Shown in pieces: positions 34,507 to 44,649 of a stretch of DNA of 64,000 bases. Location: NCBI GenBank assembly GCA_934320845.1, contig CAKRFU010000002.1, positions 186,001-250,000 of the forward strand, written 5' to 3'. The DNA is from an uncultured Lachnospiraceae bacterium. GTDB taxonomy: Bacteria; Bacillota; Clostridia; Lachnospirales; Lachnospiraceae. The first letter of the stretch is position 1. Each line of letters opens with the position of its first letter. The notes beneath the pieces are model-generated. The model had not been told where the DNA came from. It did no database searches and was given only the letters and a program-made list of their open reading frames with translations. A program made the position numbers and the translations under genes.

Positions 34507-36426
34507 TTGATTTTTACATATTTTGGACAAGAGAAAAAAAAGAGGCACGTGATTATGAAGACAAAGAGAAGATTTAATTTTAGAAAAGTATGCTATCTTA
34601 TGCTTGTTCTCTCAGTTTTAAGCGGCATTTCAATGAGCTATTGCTTCGGAAATGAATTGAAAGAAAATAATGTAAAAAATGCCAAAAAGATAGTTAAGAG
34701 CAGTGCATGTGTAGGAAGATCATACTTTGAGGAAATTATTAAAGAGAGGATTACAGGACTTGAATTACTTGCAGGAAGACTTTCAAATACTGATGTAAGT
34801 AATAGGAGTGAGATGTCATTGGTATGCAAAAATCTTGAAAGATATTTTGATGATATTTCACTTGTGGATACAAATGGAGTGAGGCTTTATGGCAATTGTG
34901 TCTATAAGGAGATATCCGGGGGTGAGGGTTATGAGAAGGCACTTTCAGGAAAATCTAATATTGCAACGGAAGTTACACTAAACTATACAGGCAATGATGA
35001 ATTATGTTTTTTTGTACCGGTGAAATCAAGGGGGACGGTGCAGTCAGTGCTTGTGGGTTCCATGCTTCTTGAAAATATGAGTAACAAATTATATAATTCA
35101 GGACTGTCGAAAGATGGATATGTTGTCATATTGTCGGAGAGTGGCGAAATTATTTCAGCAACGAGGGATGTATGTGACATAGGACTTGAATCAGATACAA
35201 ACTTTTTTTCATATTTAAATGAAAGCAGTATTTTTGACGGATATGACAGTCAGAAAGTGAGAAGTAGGATAAAAGATAATTCTGAGACAGATTTTCAATA
35301 CCGATACAACAAAAAAAATTATGTGATTACGACGATTCCGGTAAGTGTAAACGGATGGTCATTTGCTTATATATCTAAAGGAAGAAACAGGAAAATATCT
35401 GACATAGTGATCACAAGCAAATGCATGAATTATCTTAGGCTGTTATGTGTTGAACTGCTCATTATCATGGTGATGCTTATATATGCAGCAAGGAGCAGAC
35501 AGAGGCTGATAAAGATACAGGAAACATATGACGCTGTAAGCAGCATAGACAAGACAATGATATTTGAATATACGTTTTCTCCAAAACGTTTTGCACTTAA
35601 AGATAAATTTGAGAATATCATTGACAAAGACATGAAACCCTTGATGGGAGAGGCAGTGTATGACGTATATGAATATATACATCCGGATGATTTGTCTATC
35701 AGAAGAAAACTAAGAAAGTTCTTTGAGAGTAAGGAAACATTCTTTACTTCGGAGGTAAGAATAAAAGGTAAAAACGGGGAGTATGACTGGTACAGAGTCT
35801 CAGGCTGTTTGGAGAGAGAAAAAAACGGTTCGCCTAGATATTTTGCAGGCAAACTTACTGATGCATCAAAGCAGATAACTATGGAGAAAAATCTTGTCCA
35901 GCGTGCAGAAAAGGATATGCTGACAGGAGTATTAAATAAAAAGACCATGGAAGAAAAGATGAGTAATCTTCTTGCAGAAAAGATGGCTGACAGATACTAC
36001 ATTTTCTATATGGTTGATTTAGATAACTTTAAAAATGTAAATGATACATTAGGTCATATATACGGCGATAAGGCGATTGCTGATACGGGTACCGAACTGA
36101 CTAAGATATTTAAAAATCAGGCGCTTATAGGACGACTTGGCGGTGATGAATTTGCTGTCTGTTCAAGTTATGATGCGTTTGACGAGGAGAGCCTTAAAAA
36201 TTATATCATAAAGAAAGCAGAGCAGATTAAGGAGGCAAACAGACGCAGTTATACGGATGGTGCAAATGTTGTAAATATAACAAGCAGTATAGGGATTTCA
36301 GTTGCACCTGTAGACGGAACTGACTTTGAAATTGTGTATAAAAAAGCGGATTCTGCATTATATCAGTCAAAGAAAACAGGAAAAGACCGTTATACATTAT
36401 TTAATGGAGAGTTGTGGAAGAGATGA
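34507..36426 (+). CDS. Membrane diguanylate cyclase with extracellular sensor, PAS and GGDEF
   Basis: The 639-residue protein has one membrane helix near 30-48, an extracellular Cache-like sensor (about 50-300), a second helix near 303-325, a PAS domain (about 335-460, with the YDWYRVSG motif) and a GGDEF domain (470-635) with intact RLGGDEFAV. It should make c-di-GMP from GTP. The inhibitory RxxD site expected just before GGDEF is not seen, so product feedback may be absent. The start may be TTG 34507 (AAGGAG, five-base spacing) or ATG 34555 (AGAGG); both put the first helix near the N-terminus. It overlaps the next gene. Confidence 0.88.
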   Translation: MIFTYFGQEKKKRHVIMKTKRRFNFRKVCYLMLVLSVLSGISMSYCFGNELKENNVKNAKKIVKSSACVGRSYFEEIIKERITGLELLAGRLSNTDVSNRSEMSLVCKNLERYFDDISLVDTNGVRLYGNCVYKEISGGEGYEKALSGKSNIATEVTLNYTGNDELCFFVPVKSRGTVQSVLVGSMLLENMSNKLYNSGLSKDGYVVILSESGEIISATRDVCDIGLESDTNFFSYLNESSIFDGYDSQKVRSRIKDNSETDFQYRYNKKNYVITTIPVSVNGWSFAYISKGRNRKISDIVITSKCMNYLRLLCVELLIIMVMLIYAARSRQRLIKIQETYDAVSSIDKTMIFEYTFSPKRFALKDKFENIIDKDMKPLMGEAVYDVYEYIHPDDLSIRRKLRKFFESKETFFTSEVRIKGKNGEYDWYRVSGCLEREKNGSPRYFAGKLTDASKQITMEKNLVQRAEKDMLTGVLNKKTMEEKMSNLLAEKMADRYYIFYMVDLDNFKNVNDTLGHIYGDKAIADTGTELTKIFKNQALIGRLGGDEFAVCSSYDAFDEESLKNYIIKKAEQIKEANRRSYTDGANVVNITSSIGISVAPVDGTDFEIVYKKADSALYQSKKTGKDRYTLFNGELWKR

Positions 36427-38351
36427 TGAATTATGTATGTGCTTATGAAGTTGTAGCATTATTTTTGATTGGACTTGTTACCTTTTTTTATCATTATAAA
36501 AATTGGCTTCCTATGTATAAAAACAGTTTCTTTTCAAGTATTCTGCATATACTTCTGGTTGTTATTTTTTTTGATGTTATGAACAGAATGGAGAATTTAG
36601 GAATTATAGAACTCCCGGATGCTGTTGCCGGTGTTCTTACATTGTCATCTTACGTAGGAGTAATTATATCGGCGGTGCTGTTTTGGATGTATTATCTGGC
36701 ACAGACATTAAGGCTTGGTTTCCTCAAAAACAAATATTCTTTTATAATGTATATACCGGCTGCTGCGATGGTAGTTTTTGTTGCTGTTTCGGCATACAAT
36801 GGTAATCTGTTTTTGGTACAAAGCGGTGAAATGCTTAACAACAGCGGACTGATAAAAATATTTCCAATAGTTGTAATGTTTTACATATTTGCAGGTGCAT
36901 TTGTACTTGGAAAAAACAGAAAGATTATCGAAAAAAGACAATACATATTTATGCAGATTTCTAATATTGTCATGGTGTGTTTTGTTGAATTGTATTATGT
37001 TCCACAGAAAAAACTTATGCTGATATATTACTGTGTGGCGGCGCTTGTCATAATGTATTATCTGATAATACATAATATAGATATGTACCTTGTGAGTGTC
37101 AGCGGATGCTTTTCAATGGCAGGATTTAAAAAAGTAATAGAAGAAAAAGTTACATACAAAAAAAGTTATTATTGTATTTCAATCTGCATAAGCAATATGG
37201 AGAATATGTCAAACTATTGTTTGGAAGACGAGATAAACCAGGTACATGCATCTATTGGAAATTATCTCAGGGCATATGGTGGAAGACACAATGTCTATCA
37301 TATACACAGTTCGGAATATATTATCATGGTAGACAGAGAGTCTGAAGCAAATAACCTATTTGTTTCATTCAGAAAAAATCTTCCCAAAACGCTTAGGATA
37401 AATGATAAGAATATAAGCATGTATTATAAATTCTATATTGCAGGAAATTCAGAAGCTGAATATACACTGTCGGAGTTTATGAGAATTATACTGAGCATGA
37501 AAAAAATTGCAATGACAGATTCTCTTGACAGGGAGATTGTTGTTTATAGTGGCAATGTGAGGGAAAGAATAGAGAAGGAACTTGAAAATATAAGAACCAT
37601 CATGGCAATGATTGAATCTGACGAGTGTGAACTTGAATGTATGCCGATATATGATATTAAAGAAAAAGATGTAAATGAGCTCGAGATTAATCCTGTTGTC
37701 ATAGTTGGGGACAGGACGCTTTCAATTGAGGAAGTGTGGGAAGTCTCAAGGGAAATAGGATGCAGCAGGGATACAAATATAATGTTCCTAAAAAAAATAC
37801 TCCAATTTTCAAGTGAGGAAAAACTTTTTGAGAGAGGAATTAAGCATGTAAGGATAAACATGGCATCATTCCATGTTATCAGTGAATCAATATGTGATGA
37901 GTACATGAGTTACATCAGCGAGTACAACATAAATCCTGATAATATTGTTTTTGAGCTGTTTATCAATGAGGATGTTCCGGAAGATGTGCTTTCAAGAGGG
38001 ATAGCATACCTGAGAAAGAGAGGTTTACATGTCTGCTGGGACCAGTTTGGCACAAATGCATGCAATCTTAAAAATTTCATGGAAATGCCGTTTGACTGCG
38101 TTAAAATAAACAATATGGTTGTTTCAATGTATTGTAATGAAAAGAGTACGCAGCTTATATATATAATTCGCATGTTTAGGGAGAGGGGATGGATTGTGTG
38201 CCTGGATGGTGTCAGATATCCGGATGGATTTGAGATGGTGAAAAAGATGGATGTTGATTATATTCAGGGCAGAGAACTTATGAAGTTTGTACCCGAGGAC
38301 AAAATCAGAGAATTCCTCTTAAAGAAAGGAGGAATTTTAGGTGATATATAA
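36423..38351 (+). CDS. Membrane protein with dead GGDEF and dead EAL domains
   Basis: The ~640-residue protein has seven membrane helices (about 5-220), a remnant GGDEF-like domain (about 230-385, no GGDEF motif) and an EAL domain (about 400-635) whose catalytic motifs are lost: ELEINPV replaces EALxR, CWDQFGTNACN replaces LDDFGTGYS, VKINNM replaces VKIDKS and CLDGVRYPDG replaces AEGIET. It therefore cannot be a phosphodiesterase but might bind c-di-GMP or regulate its paralog at 38341. ATG 36423 overlaps the preceding stop (ATGA); an in-frame GTG at 36414 is also possible. It overlaps the next gene by 11 bp. Confidence 0.8.
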   Translation: MMNYVCAYEVVALFLIGLVTFFYHYKNWLPMYKNSFFSSILHILLVVIFFDVMNRMENLGIIELPDAVAGVLTLSSYVGVIISAVLFWMYYLAQTLRLGFLKNKYSFIMYIPAAAMVVFVAVSAYNGNLFLVQSGEMLNNSGLIKIFPIVVMFYIFAGAFVLGKNRKIIEKRQYIFMQISNIVMVCFVELYYVPQKKLMLIYYCVAALVIMYYLIIHNIDMYLVSVSGCFSMAGFKKVIEEKVTYKKSYYCISICISNMENMSNYCLEDEINQVHASIGNYLRAYGGRHNVYHIHSSEYIIMVDRESEANNLFVSFRKNLPKTLRINDKNISMYYKFYIAGNSEAEYTLSEFMRIILSMKKIAMTDSLDREIVVYSGNVRERIEKELENIRTIMAMIESDECELECMPIYDIKEKDVNELEINPVVIVGDRTLSIEEVWEVSREIGCSRDTNIMFLKKILQFSSEEKLFERGIKHVRINMASFHVISESICDEYMSYISEYNINPDNIVFELFINEDVPEDVLSRGIAYLRKRGLHVCWDQFGTNACNLKNFMEMPFDCVKINNMVVSMYCNEKSTQLIYIIRMFRERGWIVCLDGVRYPDGFEMVKKMDVDYIQGRELMKFVPEDKIREFLLKKGGILGDI

Positions 38352-40263
38352 TGCATATTTTGAAATGGCTACGGCTGTTATGCTTTTTATTTTAATCATA
38401 GTATATTTCTGGAAGAAAAATCTGCCGGTACAGAGCAACAGAGTATATTTAAATGTTCTGATTCTGCTTGTTATAGAGACATGTCTGAGCGCCGCACAGT
38501 GTTATTATGAGTGTCGGAATGATATAATGTCTTCATTTGCTGCATACGTTGTAAATTCAGCAGCTTTTACTGTGGGAATAATATTTATTGCAATGTACAA
38601 CAATTATGTATTGTCTCTGTTTCATTATAAAAAGAAAATAAATGCGTATTGTATAATAAGTTATTCTGTTATAATAATTGCTATTCTTTTTGTCTGGACT
38701 AATCCGTTTACGGATTTATATTTCTATGTGGATGAGACTGGAACTTTTCGGGCAGGTATGGCAAGAAATATTATGAATGTTTTGTATCTGTTTATAATAT
38801 TTTTTACATTATATGTGGCATGGATTAAAGGAAAGAAAAAAAATCCTGGACTGCTTAGACTTATTTTAATAGTAGACATACTTATTGCAATTTCAGAGAT
38901 ACTCGGGAGCACATTAAAGATGAATACGGAAGTGACTATGGTAGTAGCCAATCTGTGTGCATTTCTTGTGTATTTTTCCCTCAGAAGTCCGGATTATTAT
39001 GTTGACATAAGAACAGGCAGATTTAATCTTAATGGTTTTATAGAGGTACTCAAAGAAAAATATGACTATGATGAGAGTGTATCATGTTTTATTATAAGAG
39101 TAAAAAATTATCATGCAATATGCAGGATATACGATGAGGAAAGCCTTCAGGAAGTCCAAAAGCAGATTGCGGAAATAGTCAAATTTAAATCAGGTGACAA
39201 AGATATATATCATATAGGTGCTGCCACGTTTGCTGTGTTGGTGGACGGTACTAAGGAAGCAAAAGAACTTTATGAGAAGATAGTGAAAGTTATGCCTTAT
39301 CAGTGGAATTTAAAGAGAGAGGCGGTTTCTCATGAGTACAGTTATTATTATGTGACATTTCCGGATGATTCGGATGATATTGAGGATATAATACAGCGTA
39401 TTCATTATGCAAGATCAGACCATAAAGGTCATCATAAGCCGAATGAGCTTATACATTTGCGCACGGAAGCTCTTGCAGATGCAACAAGGTTTAAGGAGGT
39501 TGCTCACAGGATAGAGGAAGCAATTCTTGATAATTCTCTGGAACTGAATTTTCAGCCAATATATTCATTTGCAGAAAACAGGATAACATCGCTTGAAGTG
39601 CTTTCAAGACTTAAAGATGAAAAGCATAAATACATAAATCCTGAATATTTTATTCATGTTGCAGAAATAAATCATACAATAATACAGCTTAGCAGGCAGA
39701 TGTTTGAGAAAACATGTCAGTTTGCGGTAAACAACAACATATTTGACAGAGGAATAAATGATATGAATATAAACATATCACCTATCCAATGTCAGGATGA
39801 GCATCTTGTTGACGAATTGAAGCGCATTGCTGCAAAATACAGGATACCGTTAAAGCGTTTTCATTTTGAGATAACAGAGAGCAAGCTTACAGATGCAAAT
39901 GCTGTATTTGATACATTAACAAAACTTAGAAAATGTGGGGCAAAGGTGGCACTTGATGATTTTGGAACAGGTTATTCCAATATTGCCAGTATCATGCTTA
40001 TGCCGATAGACTTTGTAAAGATTGACAAAAGTCTTTTATGGTCATATGCGAGTGGTGATAATGAATTTTTAAATGAACTTATGCCAATGATAAGAAGTGA
40101 GGGCAAAAAGATTATTGCCGAAGGCATAGAAACAGAAGAGCATATTGAGATATTACGAAAGATGGGTGGAGATTTTCTTCAGGGATATTATTATTCAAAA
40201 CCTCTGAATGAAAAAGATTTTATAAGGTTTATAGATGCTCAAAATGAGAAAAGTAATAAATAA
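38341..40263 (+). CDS. Membrane c-di-GMP phosphodiesterase (EAL) with degenerate GGDEF
   Basis: The 640-residue protein has the same layout as the upstream one: seven membrane helices (about 5-215), a degenerate GGDEF domain (GAATF in place of the GGDEF motif, near 300) and an EAL domain (about 390-635) with all key motifs: ITSLEVLSRL, FEITES, ALDDFGTGYSN, DFVKIDKSLL, IIAEGIETEEH and LQGYYYSKPL. It should hydrolyse c-di-GMP to pGpG. The GTG start follows AGGAGGAATTTTAG. It closes a triad with a cyclase and a dead paralog. Confidence 0.88.
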   Translation: MIYNAYFEMATAVMLFILIIVYFWKKNLPVQSNRVYLNVLILLVIETCLSAAQCYYECRNDIMSSFAAYVVNSAAFTVGIIFIAMYNNYVLSLFHYKKKINAYCIISYSVIIIAILFVWTNPFTDLYFYVDETGTFRAGMARNIMNVLYLFIIFFTLYVAWIKGKKKNPGLLRLILIVDILIAISEILGSTLKMNTEVTMVVANLCAFLVYFSLRSPDYYVDIRTGRFNLNGFIEVLKEKYDYDESVSCFIIRVKNYHAICRIYDEESLQEVQKQIAEIVKFKSGDKDIYHIGAATFAVLVDGTKEAKELYEKIVKVMPYQWNLKREAVSHEYSYYYVTFPDDSDDIEDIIQRIHYARSDHKGHHKPNELIHLRTEALADATRFKEVAHRIEEAILDNSLELNFQPIYSFAENRITSLEVLSRLKDEKHKYINPEYFIHVAEINHTIIQLSRQMFEKTCQFAVNNNIFDRGINDMNINISPIQCQDEHLVDELKRIAAKYRIPLKRFHFEITESKLTDANAVFDTLTKLRKCGAKVALDDFGTGYSNIASIMLMPIDFVKIDKSLLWSYASGDNEFLNELMPMIRSEGKKIIAEGIETEEHIEILRKMGGDFLQGYYYSKPLNEKDFIRFIDAQNEKSNK

Positions 40264-40281
40264 TAAATTAGGAGGCTATAG

Positions 40282-43239
40282 ATGGCAAAGAGTATAAAAA
40301 GTCTTGAAGAAGTGAAAATTCCTAAGACATATGAGTTGGTAAATGGAGAGTATGTAAAAGAAGTTGACAGCTTTATGCTTACACTTAAGCATAAATTGAG
40401 TGGTGCGAGAGTGCTTATATTTAGCAATAAGGATGATAATAAGGTATTTGATATTGCTTTCCGCACACCACCAAAAGATGCAACGGGAGTTCCGCATATC
40501 ATAGAACATACTGTTTTATGTGGTTCAGAAAAATATCCCGCAAAGGATCCGTTTGTAGAATTGGTGAAGGGCTCACTAAATACTTACCTTAATGCGACAA
40601 CATATCCAGATAAGACTATGTACCCTGTTGCAAGCTATAATGACAAAGATTTTGCAAACCTTATGAGCGTATATATGGATGCTGTTTTTTATCCTAATAT
40701 TTACAAACACGAAGAGATATTTAAACAGGAAGGATGGCATTACGAACTTGAAAGTAAAGATGCGCCTATCACATACAATGGTGTTGTTTACAATGAGATG
40801 AAAGGTGCATATTCTTCCGAGGAAAGTGTTTTGGAGAGATTTACAATGAATAGTCTTTTTCCTGATAATACTTATGCGCATGAGTCAGGAGGAGATCCGA
40901 AAAATATTCCTGACCTTACCTATGAGGATTATCTTGATTTTCACAGGAAATATTATCATCCGGTAAACAGTTATATCTGTATTTACGGTGATGTCGATAT
41001 AGAGGAAAGACTTAACTGGATGGATGAGAACTATCTTAAAAACTTTCCTGCAATAACTATTGATTCACATATTGAGCTTCAAAAGCCGTTTGACAAGATG
41101 AAAACTCTTTCTACTGAATATGCGGTAGCAACAGATGCGGACTGCTCTGAAAAGACTTATTATTCATTCTGTACGGCTATGGACATAACACTTGATCAGG
41201 AAAAGTGCAAGGCATTTGAACTTATTTCGTATGTACTACTTGAAATGCCGGGTGCACCGCTTAAACAGGCTATTCTTGATGCAGGAATAGGAACGGATAT
41301 AGATGTCGATTTTTGTGACATTTTAAGACAGAGCATGTTCAGTATTACTACAAAAAATGCAAAACCGGGACTTAGGGAAAAATTCTATGAAGTGATAATT
41401 TCTAAACTCAAGGAAATTGTTGCTGAGGGAATAGACAGAAAAGACCTTGAGGCAGCGATAAACGGAACTGAGTTTAGAGAGAGAGAGGCTGATTTTGGCG
41501 GATTTCCAAAGGGCCTTTTGTATGTATTAAAGACATTTAAGACATGGCTTTATGATGACAGCAAGCCATACGATGGACTTATATATGAGGATGTTTACAA
41601 GGATCTCAGGGAAAAACTCGGAACAGATTATTATGAAAAACTTATTGAGAAATATATCCTTAATAATCCTCATGCCGTACTCGTAGATATGAATCCAAAG
41701 CCGGGACTTGCGATTGAAAATGAGAAAGCACTTGAAAAGAAACTTGCGGAATATAAAGCATCGCTGAGTGATGAGCAGATAGATGAACTTATTTCACAGA
41801 CAAAAGCGTTAAAGGCATATCAGGAAGAACCTTCGCCTAAGGAAATCCTTGAAAAAATACCTCTTTTGGAAAGAGAAGATATAGGAAAGAAAGTAAGACC
41901 TGTGCACAATGAAGAAAAAGAGTTATGCGGCATAAAGACTGTACATCACAATGTACACACGAACGGAATCATATATCTTGATATGATGTTTGATGTTGAC
42001 AGCCTTTCAGAGTATGTGCCACAGATGAGTTTTCTTGCAACATTGCTTGGATATATGGATACAACAGAACATACTTATAGAGAATTTGATACGGAGACTA
42101 ACTTCTACTCAGGTGGAATAGGTTCTGATTTAAATATCTATTCTATATATGATACTGATGATGTTAAGCTTAAATTTACCGTAAAGACAAAAACTCTTGC
42201 AGAACGTATAAAAGATACGATAAAGCTTATGGCAGAAATGATGTTTAAGACATTGTTTACAGACGAGAAGCATTTGAGAGAAGTTGTGGCAGAGACACGT
42301 TCAAGGCTTAAAGTGCGTCTTATGTCAGCAGGCCATCAGGCAGCAGTAAGTTACAGCATGGCAGGACTTACACTTGACGGATGGTATAACGATTATTCAA
42401 TGGGTATAGGTTATTATGATTATCTTGTAAAGCTTGACGAGAACTTTGACAGCGAAAAAGAAAAACTTGTAAAAGGCTGCGAAGAACTTGTGAAGGCTAT
42501 GTTTAAAAAAGAAAACATGCTCATATCATGTACATGTGATGAAAGTGATTATGGATTGCTTGGAGATGCCGTATCGGAATTTGAGATTGAACTTGAAAGG
42601 TTTGAGAAAGAAAGTAGTGCAGACATTTCAGAACTTGAGAACTATAAGCCGGATGTGAAATACAGAAAGACAGCATTTTCTACTCCTGCTGAGGTGCAGT
42701 ATGCTGCTGTATCAGGTTCATATAAAGATGTGCCGGAGGTAAACGACGGTGCAATGATGGTAGTGAAACATCTTTTGAGTTACGGTTATCTTTGGAATGA
42801 GGTACGAGTTAAAGGCGGAGCATACGGTGTTATGTGCAGATTTTCAAGAGCCGGTTCAGGAAGTTTTGTATCGTACAGAGACCCAAATCTGTCAGCAACT
42901 TATGACGTATATAAAAAGGCAGCAGATTTCCTTGAAAATTATGATGCTGATGAGAGAGAAGTCACAAAGACTATTATAGGAACAATCAGCGGACTTGACA
43001 CACCGCTTACACCATCAATGGACGGAAAACGTTCAATGTCAATGTACCTTACAAAGACACCTCTTGAAGTTATACAGAAAGAAAGAGACCAGGTGCTTGC
43101 ATGTACAAAAGAGGATATAAGAAATGCGGCTGATGCGGTTAGAAAGATTGCAAATACAGAAAATATTTGTGTTATCGGAAATGAAAAGCGTATAAAAGAC
43201 GAGGCTTCACTGTTTGAAAAGATTAAGCCATTGTCATAA
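40282..43239 (+). CDS. M16C-family metalloprotease (presequence protease-like)
   Basis: The 985-residue protein is built as two M16 halves. The first carries the inverted zinc motif HIIEH near residue 72 and the distal Glu in YNEMKGAYS near 170. A linker of the M16C-associated type lies around 490-560. The second half is catalytically inert, as usual. The family (PreP, HypA) degrades peptides inside a closing chamber. No signal peptide is present, so it probably removes cytoplasmic peptides. ATG 40282 follows AGGAGG. It sits between the c-di-GMP triad and era. Confidence 0.93.
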   Translation: MAKSIKSLEEVKIPKTYELVNGEYVKEVDSFMLTLKHKLSGARVLIFSNKDDNKVFDIAFRTPPKDATGVPHIIEHTVLCGSEKYPAKDPFVELVKGSLNTYLNATTYPDKTMYPVASYNDKDFANLMSVYMDAVFYPNIYKHEEIFKQEGWHYELESKDAPITYNGVVYNEMKGAYSSEESVLERFTMNSLFPDNTYAHESGGDPKNIPDLTYEDYLDFHRKYYHPVNSYICIYGDVDIEERLNWMDENYLKNFPAITIDSHIELQKPFDKMKTLSTEYAVATDADCSEKTYYSFCTAMDITLDQEKCKAFELISYVLLEMPGAPLKQAILDAGIGTDIDVDFCDILRQSMFSITTKNAKPGLREKFYEVIISKLKEIVAEGIDRKDLEAAINGTEFREREADFGGFPKGLLYVLKTFKTWLYDDSKPYDGLIYEDVYKDLREKLGTDYYEKLIEKYILNNPHAVLVDMNPKPGLAIENEKALEKKLAEYKASLSDEQIDELISQTKALKAYQEEPSPKEILEKIPLLEREDIGKKVRPVHNEEKELCGIKTVHHNVHTNGIIYLDMMFDVDSLSEYVPQMSFLATLLGYMDTTEHTYREFDTETNFYSGGIGSDLNIYSIYDTDDVKLKFTVKTKTLAERIKDTIKLMAEMMFKTLFTDEKHLREVVAETRSRLKVRLMSAGHQAAVSYSMAGLTLDGWYNDYSMGIGYYDYLVKLDENFDSEKEKLVKGCEELVKAMFKKENMLISCTCDESDYGLLGDAVSEFEIELERFEKESSADISELENYKPDVKYRKTAFSTPAEVQYAAVSGSYKDVPEVNDGAMMVVKHLLSYGYLWNEVRVKGGAYGVMCRFSRAGSGSFVSYRDPNLSATYDVYKKAADFLENYDADEREVTKTIIGTISGLDTPLTPSMDGKRSMSMYLTKTPLEVIQKERDQVLACTKEDIRNAADAVRKIANTENICVIGNEKRIKDEASLFEKIKPLS

Positions 43240-43299
43240 TATCAGTTGTTTTGAGTGGAGAAAAATTGACAATAAAAGATACGGAGGATTACAGATTAT

Positions 43300-44208
43300 A
43301 TGAAGAAATTCAAATCGGGATTTGTTACGCTTATCGGGCGGCCTAATGTTGGAAAGTCTACTCTTATGAATAGACTTATTGGACAGAAGATTGCTATTAC
43401 GTCAAATAAGCCGCAGACGACAAGAAACCGCATTCAGACTGTTTATACCGGTGAGGAAGGTCAGATAATTTTTTTAGATACACCGGGTATTCACAAGGCT
43501 AAAAATAAACTGGGTGAGTATATGGTTTCTGTTGCAGAACGCACATTAAAGGAAGTTGATGTTATTTTATGGCTTGTTGAGCCGACAACTTTTATCGGTG
43601 CGGGGGAGAGACATATAGCTGAGCAGTTAAAAAATGTTGATACGCCTGTTGTGCTTGTTATAAACAAAATAGATACGGTGTCAAAAGCTGAGATACTTAC
43701 TTTTATTTCGACCTACAAAGATTTGCTTGATTTTGATGATATAGTTCCGGTATCAGCACTTAAAGGCGAAAATACGGATGATCTTATGAAAACAATATTT
43801 AGTCATCTTGATGAAGGTCCGTGTTATTATGATGAAGATACCATTACCGACCAGCCGGAGAGACAGATAGTGGCGGAACTTATAAGAGAGAAGGCTTTGA
43901 GAAATCTGAGCGAGGAAGTACCTCATGGTATCGCAGTCGGCATTGACAGAATGAGAGAGCGCAGAGGAAACAATATTATAGATATAGATGCGACTATAGT
44001 ATGTGAGAGAAATTCACATAAAGGTATTATTATAGGAAAACAGGGAAGTATGCTCAAAAAGATAGGTTCGGATGCGAGAAGAGACATTGAGAATCTGCTT
44101 GACTGTAAAGTTAATCTTAAACTTTGGGTTAAAGTTAAGAAAGATTGGAGAGACAGTGATTTCCTTATGAAAAATTTCGGATATGACAGTAAAGAAATAG
44201 ACGAGTAA
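43300..44208 (+). CDS. era: GTPase Era
   Basis: The 302-residue protein has the GTPase motifs GRPNVGKST (residue 13), DTPGIH (near 61) and NKID (near 125), and a C-terminal KH domain with GIIIGKQGSMLKKIG (near 245). Era binds the 3' end of 16S rRNA and checks 30S assembly. ATG 43300 lies 12 bases after GGAGG, a little long. The order era, YqzL-like gene, recO, glycyl-tRNA synthetase is also found in Bacillus. Confidence 0.96.
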   Translation: MKKFKSGFVTLIGRPNVGKSTLMNRLIGQKIAITSNKPQTTRNRIQTVYTGEEGQIIFLDTPGIHKAKNKLGEYMVSVAERTLKEVDVILWLVEPTTFIGAGERHIAEQLKNVDTPVVLVINKIDTVSKAEILTFISTYKDLLDFDDIVPVSALKGENTDDLMKTIFSHLDEGPCYYDEDTITDQPERQIVAELIREKALRNLSEEVPHGIAVGIDRMRERRGNNIIDIDATIVCERNSHKGIIIGKQGSMLKKIGSDARRDIENLLDCKVNLKLWVKVKKDWRDSDFLMKNFGYDSKEIDE

Positions 44209-44442
44209 AATTTTGAAACTCTAAAAATTATAAAATTCATACTATGTGTGGAATAAAGAATATAGTATGAAAACTCCATATATGGAAATAAATGTAGGAA
44301 TATAATTGTTCCATCATACAAATCATATAAGTATAGCTTGAACAACGAAAATACGGACAGACAGATGTTGTCTGCTAAGTGATAAAAAAGGCTGGCTGTA
44401 TATGGAAACGCTATGCAGCAGCCACAAGGGAGGCTTCTTTAT

Positions 44443-44649
44443 ATGAGTATGGGAATGATGAGACAGAGTGAGGATTTATGGACAAAATTTGTGAGTACAG
44501 GTAAAGTTGAGGATTATCTGAAATACAGAACTGAAATCAAAAACAGTTCCTCTGGTACAGATTTATTTGATAGGGAAAGAGACGATGGCAGAGACAGTTA
44601 CATTTACAGGGATGGTTCTGATTGCATCACCGATGAAAGAATACGATAA
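44443..44649 (+). CDS. YqzL-like small protein
   Basis: From ATG 44443, after AAGGGAGG, this gives 68 residues. The core SEDLWTKFVSTGKVEDYLKY resembles the conserved TWKVFSxTGNIxxYLLFK of Bacillus YqzL, which occupies the same place between era and recO. The tail (DRERDDGRDSYIYRDGSD) is hydrophilic and overlaps the start of recO by 65 bp in another frame, so translation of the two may be linked. The function of YqzL is unknown. Region 44209-44442 before it has two weak inverted repeats and no other gene. Confidence 0.6.
   Translation: MSMGMMRQSEDLWTKFVSTGKVEDYLKYRTEIKNSSSGTDLFDRERDDGRDSYIYRDGSDCITDERIR

Noticed and set aside
35430..35948. Minus-strand frame of 172 codons opposite the GGDEF gene
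   Set aside because: Antisense to clearly coding PAS sequence; serine-rich composition typical of shadows.
44209..44412. Inverted repeat TTCATACTAT/ATAGTATGAA after era as terminator
   Set aside because: No T-tract follows and era, the YqzL-like gene and recO look co-transcribed; left as a weak structure without a call.
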